A stretch of 64,000 nucleotides of DNA from Membranipora membranacea (GCA_914767715.1 OU612073.1:16122001-16186000), one strand, 5' to 3'. Numbered from the stretch's first letter, positions 1-13,100 are shown. The notes: a model not told the origin generated them from the sequence alone. Numbers and translations: made by a program.

Positions 1-260
1 TACTATATTGCTCCAGCTATGAGAGTTTTCCAGTCAGACTCTGGGAATAGTAGCCTCATGTTTGGGAAATACCCATGAGCAGAGATAGCCAGAATTTCTT
101 TCATTTTGAATTCATGATATTGACAAATGGTCATACAATGTGTATTAATTGGACCCTAGGCCATATGAAGCAAGGTTAATGTAGAAGTAATGAGAGGAAA
201 AATCCAAGCAAATCCTGCAAAGTGCATAGATTACCATTTCATTAATAGATTCTCGAGTCA

Positions 261-495
261 ATTCATTCATTCATTCATTCATTCATTCATTCATTCATTC
301 ATTCATTCATTCATTCATTCATTCATTCATTCATTCATTCATTCATTCATTCATTCATTCATTCATTCATTCATTCATTCATTCATTCATTCATTCATTC
401 ATTCATTCATTCATTCATTCATTCATTCATTCATTCATTCATTCATTCATTCATTCATTCATTCATTCATTCATTCATTCATTCATTCATTCATT
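261..495. repeat. (ATTC)n microsatellite, about 59 copies
   Basis: The tetranucleotide ATTC repeats without interruption for about 235 bases, directly after a TCGAGTCA flank. On the plus strand it gives an open frame of repeating His-Ser-Phe-Ile, which is a translation artefact. Such a long pure tract is expected to vary in length and could be partly collapsed or expanded by assembly. Confidence 0.97.
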
Positions 496-1058
496 GTTTA
501 TTACAGTCTCATGTTTGAGAAATATTTTGTTTTGTTTTGAAGATATCAAGCCATTAATTATTGAGAAGTATGGGGCAGAGATAGTTTTTTACGCCACCTT
601 GTACATGTTTGGTGGAACTAGGAGTCAGGCAAAAACCCGCCACCCGATCAGGACATGGCGGTGAAAGGTGAACAATTGTTGGCACAGGATACAACGGTGC
701 TAGGTAGTTTTTGAAGTACTTCCACATAAACTTGGAGATTGTATGTCAGTTGCTTGTATTTAAGAGTTAATGTGGGTTTCCTGCTGAACGAGTAATTTAC
801 CTGCTAAATCATGTAGTGGATTTAGATAATTGATAGTTAGTCAATAATAAACATCAAGTGGTCTCTTCTTTTAAGAAATATTAATTTGTTTATGTTACTT
901 TGGCTGCATCAATTGAGGATTGTCCCAACTGTTTGCAGCAATAAAACATAGTGTACAAATCTAGAACAAGGTTTTTACTCACTCTTCATAACTCACAACT
1001 ATGCGTGCTAGGCTTATTTTGCCCAATTCAATTTGCTATGATGGTCACCGGCCTATTA

Positions 1059-1174
1059 TGGTGCAGCTAAAGTTGACAAGATCTTTGAATGTAAGTGTAG
1101 GTTTATTTGGTTGCTATAGCAGCCAAAAAAACCTACATTTATATTCAAAGATCCTGTCAACTTTAGCTGCACCA
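1059..1174. mobile_element. Short hairpin MITE with TTA target-site duplication
   Basis: A 116-base near-perfect inverted repeat starts with TGGTGCAGCTAAAGTTGACA and ends with its complement; the arms are about 45 bases around a short loop containing TTGCTATAGCAGCC. TTA lies in direct orientation on both sides (1056-1058 and 1175-1177). If these flanking bases belonged to the palindrome, the right side would read TAA, so they look like a 3-base target duplication. A TTA/TAA duplication is typical of PIF/Harbinger-type elements, but the family assignment is inference. There is no internal coding capacity. Confidence 0.75.
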
Positions 1175-1513
1175 TTACTCGTTGTATTTTTTTGTAAAAT
1201 TCTGATCAATATATGTACGGATAATGGTGTCTAGGGCTTTTTCCCGAATTTGTTGCAAGAATTCGGATTGGATCAGCAATATTTAAAGCTATTAGTTAAT
1301 AAAGTTAATAAAGGCCGCAACCTGAAAAATGTCTCAAGTTTTTTAATGTCGAAAATGTCCAGACTATCAACTCACACATACACTATACTGAGTGAGTGAT
1401 CTCCTAGTTTCAAGTAAATTGTTGATTTTGAATAATTACATACAAAACTTGCATAATGCAATTGTCCATCTTGAATAAATAAAATAATTTTACTTAATTT
1501 ACTTTTACCTAAT

Positions 1514-1714
1514 TCATTGGTAAGGCATGGGTCTTTTAATCATGTCCGGTACCTGGCGGATCACGCGGTGCCGGGAAAAACATCCGATTTCAAACAGTTT
1601 CCTGTGCCCCATCCGGATCCAGTCTGTAGACCCGGACTGATACCGGAAACAATAAACTAAGCAACATCAAGGTTTCTCACATTGTATCACAGACCATAAA
1701 TGGACGTGAGTTTT
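1514..1714 (+). mobile_element. SINE-like retroelement, copy A
   Basis: This stretch shares several blocks with copies at 46433-46594 and 49337-49544: GGTAAGGCATGGGTCTT near the start, GTGCCCCATC.GGATCCAGTC in the middle, GTAGACCCG.ACTGATAC, and ACTATAAATGGACGTGAGTT (here ACCATAAATGGACGTGAGTT) at the end. It is more diverged in the middle than the other two. It has no open frame. The SINE reading comes from the full-length copy at 49337, which is flanked by a target duplication. Confidence 0.65.
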
Positions 1715-2810
1715 ATCTGAGTCTTTCTATAGTTTTAGAATAACAATAACTGCTCTATTTGTTGCCATTTTCACACTCTAGACTCCACAGTTGGCCTATT
1801 ATAGGGTGTTTATAAGCCAATAATGGCAGTGCAGGTAGTTGTCAACACTGACAGACAGTAACATTGTTGTTAGTGTTGGTAACTAGTAACTGGCTTGTTC
1901 TGTTTTCTCACAGGTTACAGAAAATTTAATACATGTGATTTGGAAGCTTAGAGCACTATTCATTTAATCTAGCGATGGATCATTATGCAACTCTTTGAAT
2001 GAACCAGGTGTCAAAATTTAAGCTGGTAACTCATATCCTAAAATGACACAATATTGACTTAAATTGAAGGATCATGTTGGTTGGGCTGCATCATCAACTA
2101 TCGAGTGTGATTTAGTACCTTTTCCTGGACTCCAGGAGATGTTCTCTGTGGAATTTCTGCCTCAAGAAACAAAAAATGGAATATTGGTGAAATCATGATG
2201 TCACATGTTGAAACAAAATGGACTGAAGTAAGAGGGCTTTTATGGAGTCTCACACACATGTTTTCTTTTTTTCATGTCATTTGCGTTATAAAACATCTGT
2301 TAAGGGAGAAATAAAACATACAGCTCGCACACCTCATTAAACAAGACCTAAGCTTATTAGCCACGTTCAGCTGTCTATGTGTCAGAAATCAAACCAGTGT
2401 TGATTAGTATCATTCCAATTCAGTTGACCAGAGTGATCCTAATGGACAATGGCAATACCAGTACCATATTGGCATAGCATTGGCATGGTGATTGCCTAAA
2501 TTGATACTAAGAAATGCATGACTGTGGATTCATATTCATAAAATAAAACTTTGTAAGTTTTAACTTGATATATTATAGGCAGTGAAGAGGATCATAAAAC
2601 AGATCTGTATTACAGTGCAGTTTTGGTAAAAGTTGTTATTGTAATATTTCTAGGATTGTTCAACTAAAATCTCTTTAGTAAGGTAGAATTGTAGGATTGT
2701 ATATAAGGAAATAATTGGTGAGATTGTAGGAAATCATAGCTAAAGCCGTCTTTAATGTTCATTGCTGTAAAATAGCAGATTTGGTCGGAAGGCAATGGGA
2801 TGATTTGTGT

Positions 2811-3920
2811 CTAGAAAAATTCATTAAATGGCAAATTTTCTTTTGGGGTGAGGATGATGGATATCACAAAAGCTATACCTAGTATAAAATTAAGTTTGGC
2901 AACCTCTTGTGGCATATTCTGCAAGTTCCCAGATCTGAATTTCCTCTCAATAGAAAAAGCTAGCATTACAGTCAAAGTAGGCAAGAGAAACCATTTAGAA
3001 CAATGCATTGTAACATAGCCAAAAGCCACATATGGGCCAAACAGTAGAATACAGAAGAGAATATATGATAGTGTAGGGCCTAAGAGTATAGCCAATGTAA
3101 CTATCCCTGCCTCACGATCAGCGGTTCTATCTCTGCAGTTGTTAGCGTGAAGGACACACTCAATATTCAAGGCTAATGGAGTGGCATATAATATAGTCGG
3201 GACACCAAAGTCACCAGTGATAGCGAGGTAAGCAAACATCACAGTCAATGGTCCAAATGTGAGAAATATCACAATATCACCTAGTGCTATATACTTCAAT
3301 CCTAAACCGCCGGTATATAAGAAACTACCACTTAACCCACAGAAGTACATGAGTGAGAGGTGTTGTACTTGTGCGGGAGAGATCAGACAGAGTACAAACA
3401 GTCCTGTACATCCAATTCCATAGCACACTGTACCCAGTGTCACTAGATTATTAACTGACAGCTGCTCATCAACTAGAGTCCTATCATCGCTTTTCTTAGT
3501 GTCCACTCCGCGTTTATAGTCGTAGATTGTGTTGACGAGATTACCTGCAGCGTGTACAGCCAGGGCCGTAATGCTGACCACTGCTAGGACTATGATGTTA
3601 ACTTGAGATTGCATCCTGTAACTCAATGCAGCACCTATCAACACTGGAGTTAGGCTTGCTGTAAAACTCCATGGTCTCAAAGCTGTCAGGTATTTATGAA
3701 AAGTGTGATGTGTTTTGGCTGTCTCAATATTTTCTTTTGCTTCACTGTTACCTTCCTTTGCTTTGTCAATACTTTCCTTTGCCTCGTTGACACTTTCTTT
3801 TTCTTTGCCATTACTTTCATGGTGTGTAGCACCGTTTGTGGTCTTCTCAGTCTCCATCAGCCAACAAAATAAGCTCCTAAAATTGAATTCAGGCTCACAA
3901 TATAATTTGAATGCATTCAT
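2811..3920 (-). CDS. UBIAD1: UbiA prenyltransferase domain-containing protein 1 (menaquinone-4 synthase type)
   Basis: This single uninterrupted frame of 369 codons encodes an integral membrane prenyltransferase of the UbiA/MenA superfamily. Vertebrate UBIAD1 transfers geranylgeranyl to menadione to make vitamin K2 (MK-4) and also binds HMG-CoA reductase. The two Asp-rich Mg/diphosphate-binding motifs are present: NTIYDYKRGVD at residues 130-140, followed by KKSDDRTLVD, and DRTADREAGI at 264-273. LRPWSFTASLTPV at 81-93 and GLSGSFLYTGG at 195-205 also fit the family. About eight to nine hydrophobic segments follow residue 80. Residues 42-68 form an acidic/basic stretch with imperfect EAKE repeats, specific to this protein. 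A second Met at residue 22 (3857) may be the true start, since residues 1-21 match nothing known; from there the length is 348, close to the 338 of the human protein. The gene has no intron. It lies head-to-head with MTOR, 3.2 kb away. Confidence 0.95.
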   Translation of the reverse strand: MNAFKLYCEPEFNFRSLFCWLMETEKTTNGATHHESNGKEKESVNEAKESIDKAKEGNSEAKENIETAKTHHTFHKYLTALRPWSFTASLTPVLIGAALSYRMQSQVNIIVLAVVSITALAVHAAGNLVNTIYDYKRGVDTKKSDDRTLVDEQLSVNNLVTLGTVCYGIGCTGLFVLCLISPAQVQHLSLMYFCGLSGSFLYTGGLGLKYIALGDIVIFLTFGPLTVMFAYLAITGDFGVPTILYATPLALNIECVLHANNCRDRTADREAGIVTLAILLGPTLSYILFCILLFGPYVAFGYVTMHCSKWFLLPTLTVMLAFSIERKFRSGNLQNMPQEVAKLNFILGIAFVISIILTPKENLPFNEFF

Positions 3921-6900
3921 TGTTCATACGCAAATTCAGAGGATATGTTGACATGCAATCTTCGATATATTGCAGTTTTCAATCCTTTCCCCAAATTGCA
4001 TATATAGAAATACTAGAAATGATAAGGACGCTGGGTTGAGATTCTCAGACCATTAATATACCTTGAAAGGAATAATTGCACTCAGTAATACAAAACAAAG
4101 GAAGTGTTAATCTCATTCTGCTTATGGAACATAAATAACCTAGAAACAATATAATTTAATTTTGGGGACAAACTGGACAGACCAAAAAGACTTTAACATG
4201 GCAAATCTGTGCAATCAAATTTCAAGCCTCAATTCAGTAGTAGTGGCCAAGCAAAATTTGATAAATAAGGAATGGAAATAGTCTCTGATTTTAATACTTC
4301 GAAATTCACATTTGTACCAAAAAATAAACTGAATTTGCAACTCCTTCATTCCATTCTCCCTGTTCCACCTGCACAAGACAATTTTATACGTAGGTGAAAC
4401 ATGTTCATATACTCATTTACTGAGCTACCACTGTCACCTGATAAATCAAAATCTAACTCCACCTCTTATAGGAGCGAAGCCGCATATATATTAGAGTTTT
4501 GCTTCAAATCTCCAACATGTCAACTGTCTAACGCTCAACGTCACTTTTCTACTATAACCAATTGTCTGGACCTCCTATTGCTATGATACATGAATCTGAA
4601 GGCATGTGTGAGGCTTCTCTGTCAAGTCTATTTGCTCGCTATCTTCCTCAGAGCCGTTGAATTTAATCACCCTCAAATCAAGTTTCTGTGCAGCCAAAAA
4701 TCATCCTACCTATCTCAATCTATTGAAGTTTGGCTAAGCGGGCTAAGTTTGGCTAAGCAGGTTAGATTACAACTTAAAACTTAGCTTAGACATATATAGC
4801 ATTTATATATGGGCTGTTTTAATGCTGGAAGTGAGACATCAAGTGCTCAATGGCAAAGCGAAGGTGAAAAATAAACAGAGACTGAAGAATAGCCAGTGCT
4901 CCAATGAAATGAGGCCAAAAACACAGCAACAAAGAGAGATAGCGAAAGTAAGTTCAGTGCATATCATCAACTGGGTCTGATCAGAAATATTTAGGCCCAA
5001 CCTGTGTATGTGAATGGACTGTTGTTTTTTGTTGATGGACCGTAAAAGGTCAGTAAATAAAAAATACCGATATATTTCTATTTGATTATGAAAGTTTCAG
5101 TTCAGAATTCAATGATATACTTTGGTATGTTTTGTAGTGTATAATAGACTGCAGGTAGTAAATAGGGAAAGAGAGATAAGAGTGCTGCATAAGAACTCAG
5201 GCTACATCCGGGAATGCGCAGGAAAGAGGCATTGATAATCACGCTGGCTTAGGGAGGAGAAGAGAATGATAGAAGACAAAGAAGTTGCACCAATACTGGA
5301 CACCTCAGCATATCTGATGTAAGTTGAATACACTACATGTTTCTTGTTGATTATGAAAGTTTTAGTTAAGGTTGTCTGAAATTTTTTTTTTTGCGGTAAG
5401 GAAAGGGGGGGGGGGGGTAGCAAAGTTTGTCGAGTTAGGCAAGGTAAATTAGACTCCTGATTGCAAGTCCCCATCCCTATGGGAATTTATGGGATTTTAA
5501 GATCGGACCCATGGCCTTGCAGTCAAGAGTTCGGCGCTCTACCAACTGAGCTATCCCTGATTATCTACTGGCATGCACTGTTGTTTGATTCACAATCACA
5601 GGTCTACTTCAATGCCTGCTCTGAGTCTCTCACTCTGGTTACGTTTGTTTGACTGTCCCCTGGGTTTTTGTTCTTTTGAGGGGCCGGTCCAACATTGTCA
5701 TATACTTAGGTTTTGGAGTAGACGTGGTTTGATTGCTCCATCTGTTACATAGAACTTAGAATAGATATTAATTAATGCTAACTATTCTAAAAATGCTTAC
5801 TACTCAACTTACAGTAAAAGTACTTTTCTTCTTTTTATTACTTACTTGATAGGTTAGTTAAGATGAACCTAGACAATCACACTTTTCAGATGTATCCCTC
5901 AGTGATATCTGGTAGAATTAAAAATAAGTGGTTATGTATATGCTAACTGAACTGATTGAATAAGATCTATGATCTTACATGACCAATGATGGGTTTTCCA
6001 AAAAGTGAAACCGGAAATTATTAATAAACAATAAAATATAGACTCACTACCAAAAGCCTATAAAAGTCTTTAAGACAATTTTATTTAAGGCTTTGTTGAC
6101 CTGATTAGAACTACCGGAAACAATGACATCCTCAACAAATCACCATGTCTCAAATTCCAAATTATGGGTGATCAATTGCTTTGCACACCTGAAGAAACTA
6201 AAATAAAATTCAGTGTTGGTGAAATCAGTTCCCATCCATGAGAAATGCTCTTACTGGTTCCATTGGATGAGACATCAGAATATTTATTATGCATTTTAAA
6301 AGCATGTTAATCTGCAATTTTCAAGATTAGCTATTATCAAACATATCACTATCATAATTGGAAGAACACTACACCAATGAGAGGGAGTTCATTGACTACC
6401 CACACACTGACTACTCTTTTTTTTTATTTTTTATATCAATATGTCAAATAGACTAGCTAGTCTAGCTGTTCTCACACTCTCAGTCACATACCAGACAGGT
6501 CAATTAATGAATTCAATAGTATAATTTATCTACTAAGGTTCAGTTTCAGAGGTAAATAGGCTCATGAGGTTGACTGTAGTAGTTGCCTAATAATTGTTGT
6601 TGGACTACTGAGTCTGCTACCCTCCCACTCCATCAATGATCCCCTGGGACCTGCAAGCCTGTATTCTGCCAATATTCTGCCAATATCTAGTATGGTTGAT
6701 ACTACACTACAGGCCACAGACTTGCATATCTCAGGAGCCTATTTCACATTAAATGTTAGTACTCCCCATCCCCATTAGTTTTTATGCATGTCCTGTCATA
6801 CTATCTCTTCCTAAGTAAATCTAGTACTAATTTGAGTATTGCTTCAAAATTAAGCCTGGACGTTTTTTGGGATCTGTCAAGGGACCATATCGTCATCATG

Positions 6901-7106
6901 TTTGCAATGCTTTTGTGGACAGATCCATATGGGACTTGTTGTTAAACTCATTATATTGCAAACTTGTCTTCACAACTCAATTAGAATTGCTGATTACGTT
7001 CGCCATTACTTTTTACTTGCCCCATTCATATTGGGATGTCTTCTCTTAGTAGGTAATGGTATGGTGACACGCTGATCAACTAGGAGATATCCCTTATTGG
7101 AGAGAC
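3921..7106. other. Spacer between divergent UBIAD1 and MTOR
   Basis: This 3.2 kb stretch separates two genes transcribed away from each other, so it should hold both promoters. I see no convincing CpG-rich block or TATA box that can be assigned to either gene. It contains a tRNA-like relic at 5501-5560 and a G homopolymer near 5405-5417. Open frames here are short and resemble nothing. MTOR may have a non-coding first exon in this region that cannot be seen from sequence alone. Confidence 0.6.
5501..5560 (-). pseudogene. tRNA-derived relic (A and B boxes, no closed cloverleaf)
   Basis: Read on the minus strand, the stretch contains a good tRNA D-arm and A box (TAGCTCAGTTGGTAGAGC) and a decayed B box (GGGTCCGATC), with a sequence resembling a Cys-type anticodon loop (GACTGCAA) between them. 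The anticodon stem does not pair properly, and no 3' acceptor strand matches the 5' TCAGGGA. It is therefore probably a tRNA pseudogene or the head of a SINE, not a working tRNA gene. Confidence 0.6.
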
Positions 7107-10100
7107 ATGACGTCTCCGAAGCTGAAGATTAAGATAGATGACTTTGTGGAGAGATTGAGGTCTAAGACGGAGGAAGTACGAAGTCGAGCATGGGTCAACC
7201 TCAAAAAGCAAGTAACTACTAGGCTATATATGAGAGCATGCATGCTCAACCTTTTTCCGGGTTCGGCCAAATTTGGTTGGGGAGCATACCAATTGGCCAC
7301 ACCACTTTTTGGGTAAATTTTTAATTGAGATACAGAATTGGGAAATCCAGGCCTGTATCCATGGGTTTATAGTGGAAGGGCCATGCAAAGTGGGTGCCTT
7401 CACGATAGGGGCATGGGGCCGCTCCCAGCAATTTTTTGAAAATAGAGCCGGCTTTTAGGCATTCTAGCCCTACTTTGGAAGAAAAATAACAAGCAATCAA
7501 CCACAGGAATATTTGAGTAGCAATAAAATTCGAGGTACATCTTATCATATCTGATCTCTTTTGTGTTCGATACTTTGAATTGAAAAATCCAGTGAGCTTA
7601 TTGTGGAGGGAAGTAAATGGCTGACAGCAACGTTTTATAGTGATTGAAAAAGTCCCAGGAGGTAGGAACCAGAGCTTAAGTTACAGAAAAGTAGAATATT
7701 AACAGTCAAGAGAATATGTGACTTTGGGAGATTGTCCTTGAATAAAATAGTGAGAGAAGTTTTTTGTCAAAATTTAATGACCACCACAGAGCAATGAGCA
7801 CGCTTGAACGCTGAGACTATTTTTGATGAGATGCCATGACCTTGTCGACAGTGAAACTCCACAGGGTCAAACCCTGGGCCCCTCTGCAACCAACTTAGAA
7901 CATGTAATGTTTTCGAGCCTTGCCCACATTGTGGAGGTATGTTTTGAGGCAGGCCATAGTGTTGAAGAATAGCTTACATGTTTCGGTTTTAAATTCGTTT
8001 ATTCATATGATGAGAAAATGTGTCTCAACCTTTATTTGTCGTAAGGGTGCATTCGGCCGAACAAAATGACCCATTTGGCCGATTTGGCCGGATTGGCCGA
8101 TTTGGCCGAGGTTGAGCATGGCTGTATTAGAGGGTAACATGGGACTATGCTGTCTAAGTGATTCTATCTTGGGCAGAGAAGGTTACTTGCCAACCAATAA
8201 TGTATTTTCATGGGGTTGCATTTCTTCAATTCTGTGTTCTAAACTTATTACATTTGGGTTTTTTTAAAAATCCGTATCGATTTCAATAATTATATTTTGA
8301 GCCAGGTTTTAGTGCTTACAACATCGATGCAAGATCATTATCATTTGAACTTTCAGATTGATTCGATCCTGCTCAAAGTCATGTGTTATTTCAATGTTAT
8401 TATCACTGTGGTTGTTATCATCTGGTTAGACACACTGAATAATTTATAAGAAATTGTAGAAAACCCTAAATAGCTTTCAGATGAGCTTGAAGTTTTGATA
8501 CGGGTGATTTTAAAACTCATCAGCTAAATTTATATTCTAGATTTTGAGGAAATGAGGAAAAAAATCCTCCAGAGTGGTCATTCTATCACGGGAATTAACC
8601 TGGTACACTTGTCATACCTTGTATTGATTTGATGCACATTTTCTGTCTTACATTGGTTGTAGTTACATAGTCACTGAGCTAAGTGAGGAGAATAAGGATC
8701 ATGTCACTCTCTTCATGAATCAGCTGAATACCGAGATAGAGAAGATGAGGAGTAGTAATGATACTAACGCTAAGAAAGGAGCTATCCTCGCTATCGGTAT
8801 GCAGTATTAAGTTGTTCCATGAGGTCTAATGTATGACCTGTTGATGAAGGTGTTTGTTAAACCTTGGCAGTGGCGGAGAAGATGCAAAGTTGTGTAAGCT
8901 TATCATCGTATTTAAGTGGTTTACTGTTGTCATTGACTTCAGTTACTATTAGAAAATCAGGTTCTTCCCATCACCCTGATCATAGTGAACTCCATTCCTT
9001 AGATGCTCAGCACAGGTATCACACATTTATTGCTACTGTACTGGAAATACATAGCTTTCTCAACACAAGTCTATGAGTATATCTTCCTACTATTTGACAT
9101 CAATTTTTATGTTGTAGATGTTCTGATAAATGTTGATGTTGGAAACACAAGTAAAACAATTACTCGGTCAGAAAACCATCTCAAGGATATATTGGCTAAA
9201 GAGAATGATCCAGCATTGCTTCAGATGACTGCATCAGTAATTGGTAACCTGGCTTTAAGGTAAGAGTCATCAGTTTGCTGATGAAAAAATTTACCTTCTC
9301 AAATAAAGGCTATTTTAATTCCATATTTGTGATTCAAATTTCTAGCTTTTGGCTCAAATGCATCAGTGAGCAACTAAGAAAAAGCTGTCAATACAGCCAT
9401 TAAAACTGTGATGGTATACACGCAAATCTCTTCGCTTAATTCTGATACCTGTGGCACAAAAATGGTGAACCAAGTCTTATCACATCATATCCACAACCTC
9501 TGAATCATGTCGTAGGATGTATGTGTACGTTTTGAAGGATTCTGTTCACAATTGAGAAAATGAGCAATTAAAATTACTTTATCCAAATATATATTTATAT
9601 AATATTTTCATTTTGCTTATAACTATGGCCAGAGATGTCTGACCACTTCCCCAAGTTTTGATAACATTTCTTCCCCTGATTATATTACAGAGCTGGGCAG
9701 GCAGCAGGTAACATAGTAGATTTTCAGAATAATAAAGCTATAGAGGAGTTATCTTCTGAGAGACAAGAGAAGAATGAGAGCAGGAGATTAGCTGCTGTAA
9801 GTAAACTAACACAGTGTCGCCGAACCTACACCAGCTTGTACTTACATTACTTACCAAAGCTAGTACTGCTGTTTTATTACAATAACATCTGAATATTTGT
9901 ATATTTCTTTAACTCCAGCAGGCTTTCCATTCACTGTATCTTACCATTTTGTTGGCCCAAAACAAATCTGACTCTGCTAAAGCAAGTTTTTCATGCGGTG
10001 CTTGGTTAGTTTCATACCTAAGATACCATTCCCCTATAGTTTCAATAACTTGTGAGTAGACTTTCATGTCCACCATTCACCGGACTACAATAAAATCACA

Positions 10101-13100
10101 GGATTATGGCAGTAGTAAGTACTGTTTTGTATTTTTCATTGGTTATACTTTGTGATATTTCTCACAGGTGTTTATTTTACGAGAGCTGGCCCTATGCACA
10201 CCGACACTTTTCTATCAGAGTATAGCTCGGTTCTTTGACAGTATATTTAAGCCGATTAGAGATCCTAAGTCTATAGTCAGAGTCCAGGCAGTAGCAGCAC
10301 TGAGAGCTGCTCTCGGGATCGTCGCTCAGAGGGAAAATCTGGAGGATTCATTCTACAAGGTCTGTATCTGAATTATAGGCTAGCTAATCGGTTAACCACT
10401 TATGTACCACTATGTAATTTTCAATGTGATACTGATATTTCATCCAGTGTACATGTAGTCTGAATAATGATTGCAATTCGGTTGCAGATATTGAACACCT
10501 ATGACTAACGCAGCATTGTGGTGCCAATCATATAATATAATTTTTAGATGTGTTTGGATCATTGTATGATGGAGTTTAACCCGGAGAGACTATCACTAGA
10601 GAAAGTAAAGCCTACACGAGATGACTGGTCACATGGTACATTACTTATCATTGAGGAGCTTCTCAGGTCCAGTAATATGGATGGCGAGGTATGTGTCACT
10701 ATGTGTAGACAAACTGGGAGAGGGTGTGTATTATGGGGGCAGATTAATCTGAGGACAGGTTAGTCATGGGCGGTTGTAACTGGTTCCGAGTTGACCTGGT
10801 GGTAGGTTAACCTTGGCACAGAAAAGAGCATATCCAGAAACAAAATTGGCAAGATGAACCAAAATTATTGTATGTCAGAAATTTCAAACAAAGGCGCTTT
10901 GGTTGGTAGAAGATTTAATCAGAAGTCAGAGCAAAGGTTTTGTGTACAAATATAAATTTACACCATATCATTTTGTATAAGCGAACTTTCAAATGGTGAA
11001 ACGGCGAATAAAATTTTTATTTGTATTTTAGAAACTATATGAGGAGATATCCACTATAAGTGAGATACAGTCAGCTCATGAGAAGCAAACTTCTAAGGTA
11101 GATAAGTAGGCTACTCTCAGTGTTACCTGCTATAATTAATCTGTACCCAGCTAGGTCATATTAGATATACGTTGTTAGATATGTTGTTAAATGTACTCGC
11201 AAGTGATGGAGGTCCCTGCTTCAAATACATTTGCAGACTACTAGGCTCTTTTGAAGCCGAGGTGTGCCTGCGAACTGAGAGCAACTTGGCTCTGAATATG
11301 ATGGCTGCGTCATTAAGCCACATTCATTTTTAAGAACTGAGTCAGACCTTGTGCTTAGTTTTCAACCAAAGCTCCCCATCGAGATTTGGGTGATGGATAG
11401 GGAACATAAGTTTTGTGTGTGTGAATATAACTTGTGTTATGAACCTCTTGTCAATGTGGGGAAGTGTCATAAAGGAGGCTGATATATCATCAAATAAGGA
11501 TTGTTGTGAAACCTTTTGCATATTTATGTTTGCTCTAACCTCTAAGATATCTTCATTGTCATGTACAAATACAAACTCCCAGCGCTAAGATGTGGATTGT
11601 AGGTAGCCAAGCTGAACAAGCTCTAGCCACAGTCAACTACCACAATGAACTTGCGGGATTTTGTTGTGATTCGCTTACTACCTTTGTATATATATATGTA
11701 TCTAACACCTCATGGTTGCAATGTTCAGGTTGTAACAACATCTCCTAGAAGAATTAGCATACCCTTTGTGGTAGGTATAGAGTTTGCGGCATCTTGGCAT
11801 TGTTTATTTCGCTATCCTCGTAGAACGCTTTTCACATTTCATGTTTGGTAATATTATCTTGTTTTTATGGATGATTTTGTTAATCTCACTAACCCTACAG
11901 CGCAACTTTCAAACAATGAACTTGTGACAATTTTGTCTTGTCCAGTTTATCTCACCATAACATTGCTTTTGAGATCTAACTGGTGCTAAAAACTACTCGT
12001 CATTAATTCTCAGTCTTGAGAACGACATTTGGCTGCATTCCCAATTTCGCCTTTGCTCATGCGTCCTCTATCTTAACGAGTTTCTCATTTCCCTTTTCCT
12101 TAACAATGCTTACCAATTCAGGCCTTTCCAGAACTAAATCGCCATCGCCTTAAATGCATTCTAAATGTCCAATAGCATGTGTAAATGTTAGTCTGTCCCC
12201 CTTTGTCTTAATATATTTACGCATCGATTTTGTATTTAACCTCAGCCTATGGATCATTTTCAGATCAAAATCATTTTAAATCGAACATTGACCATGAGTT
12301 CCTCATCCAAAGGGAAGAGACCCCTGTCTTTTAATTTTAACCTGATATGAGTAAAATATTGAAAAGAGTTGAATTAAACTTGTTGAGCGTGACTTAGTTT
12401 TAGCTAGCTGAGGAGGGTGTTTATACGATGGAGCAGGTTAGCAAGCTACAAATTTGAGGAACTTATCCTCCTTTGAATACTTTACTCTTCAAGGGATTTC
12501 TTTTCTTGGGTTTATCTATTACTCAAAGCTGAATCTCTGATTGTGTCTGTATTTGTAGACAGCAAAACCTCGATCTGCCACATCAGCTGCTGAAGGGGGA
12601 CGATTCTCTATCAATGAGATGTCATCTGACAGCTTACGCAAAGAGCCTCTTTATGAGAGTACGTTGTGTCGACGACTCATCACAGAAAACTTCACACGGG
12701 TAAGAAATGACTGGATTGTGTAGCTATATTTTGTGTCCACTTGCAGAGGCGTGATATAAACCCTCTGTGTGTATGTTGAATATCATCGTGTTGTCGTAAC
12801 ATGCTTTTCGAAAAGAATATGTATATTGTTATAGCATGTCTTGAGAACCTAAAACCCCCACAAAAAACTTGTCAACACAAGCAATTGTTGTTACTGATTG
12901 ATGTCAGACTTGCCGGCCTATGTATAAGGATTTCACGCCGCAGATATATGCCAATGCCAATTAATTGAATGAGTCACACTCATGAATTTCAGTCCAGTTT
13001 CACTACCAATTGCTTTTGTTCTTGTAGTTATGTCAGATAGTATTCAGCCATAAAGCCAACAGAAATGCCTTCATACAGCAAGCTCTGATCAGCCTACTAC

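Larger units (their letters stand above)
1..2810. other. Intergenic region without a recognisable gene
   Basis: No open frame here resembles a protein. The apparent frames are short or are translations of repeats. The region holds a long ATTC microsatellite, a hairpin MITE and a SINE copy, listed separately. The rest is AT-rich sequence in which I see no coding or RNA gene. Confidence 0.6.

Noticed and set aside
190-540. Open frame of repeated His-Ser-Phe-Ile
   Set aside because: It is only the translation of the ATTC microsatellite, with no coding sequence around it.
5501-5560. Functional tRNA gene on the minus strand
   Set aside because: The A box is good, but the anticodon stem does not pair, the B box is decayed and there is no matching acceptor strand.
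11645-11851. Nested gene in MTOR intron 7 (human MTOR hosts ANGPTL7 in an intron)
   Set aside because: The frame has no recognisable domain and no fibrinogen-like motifs, and looks like random AT-rich sequence.
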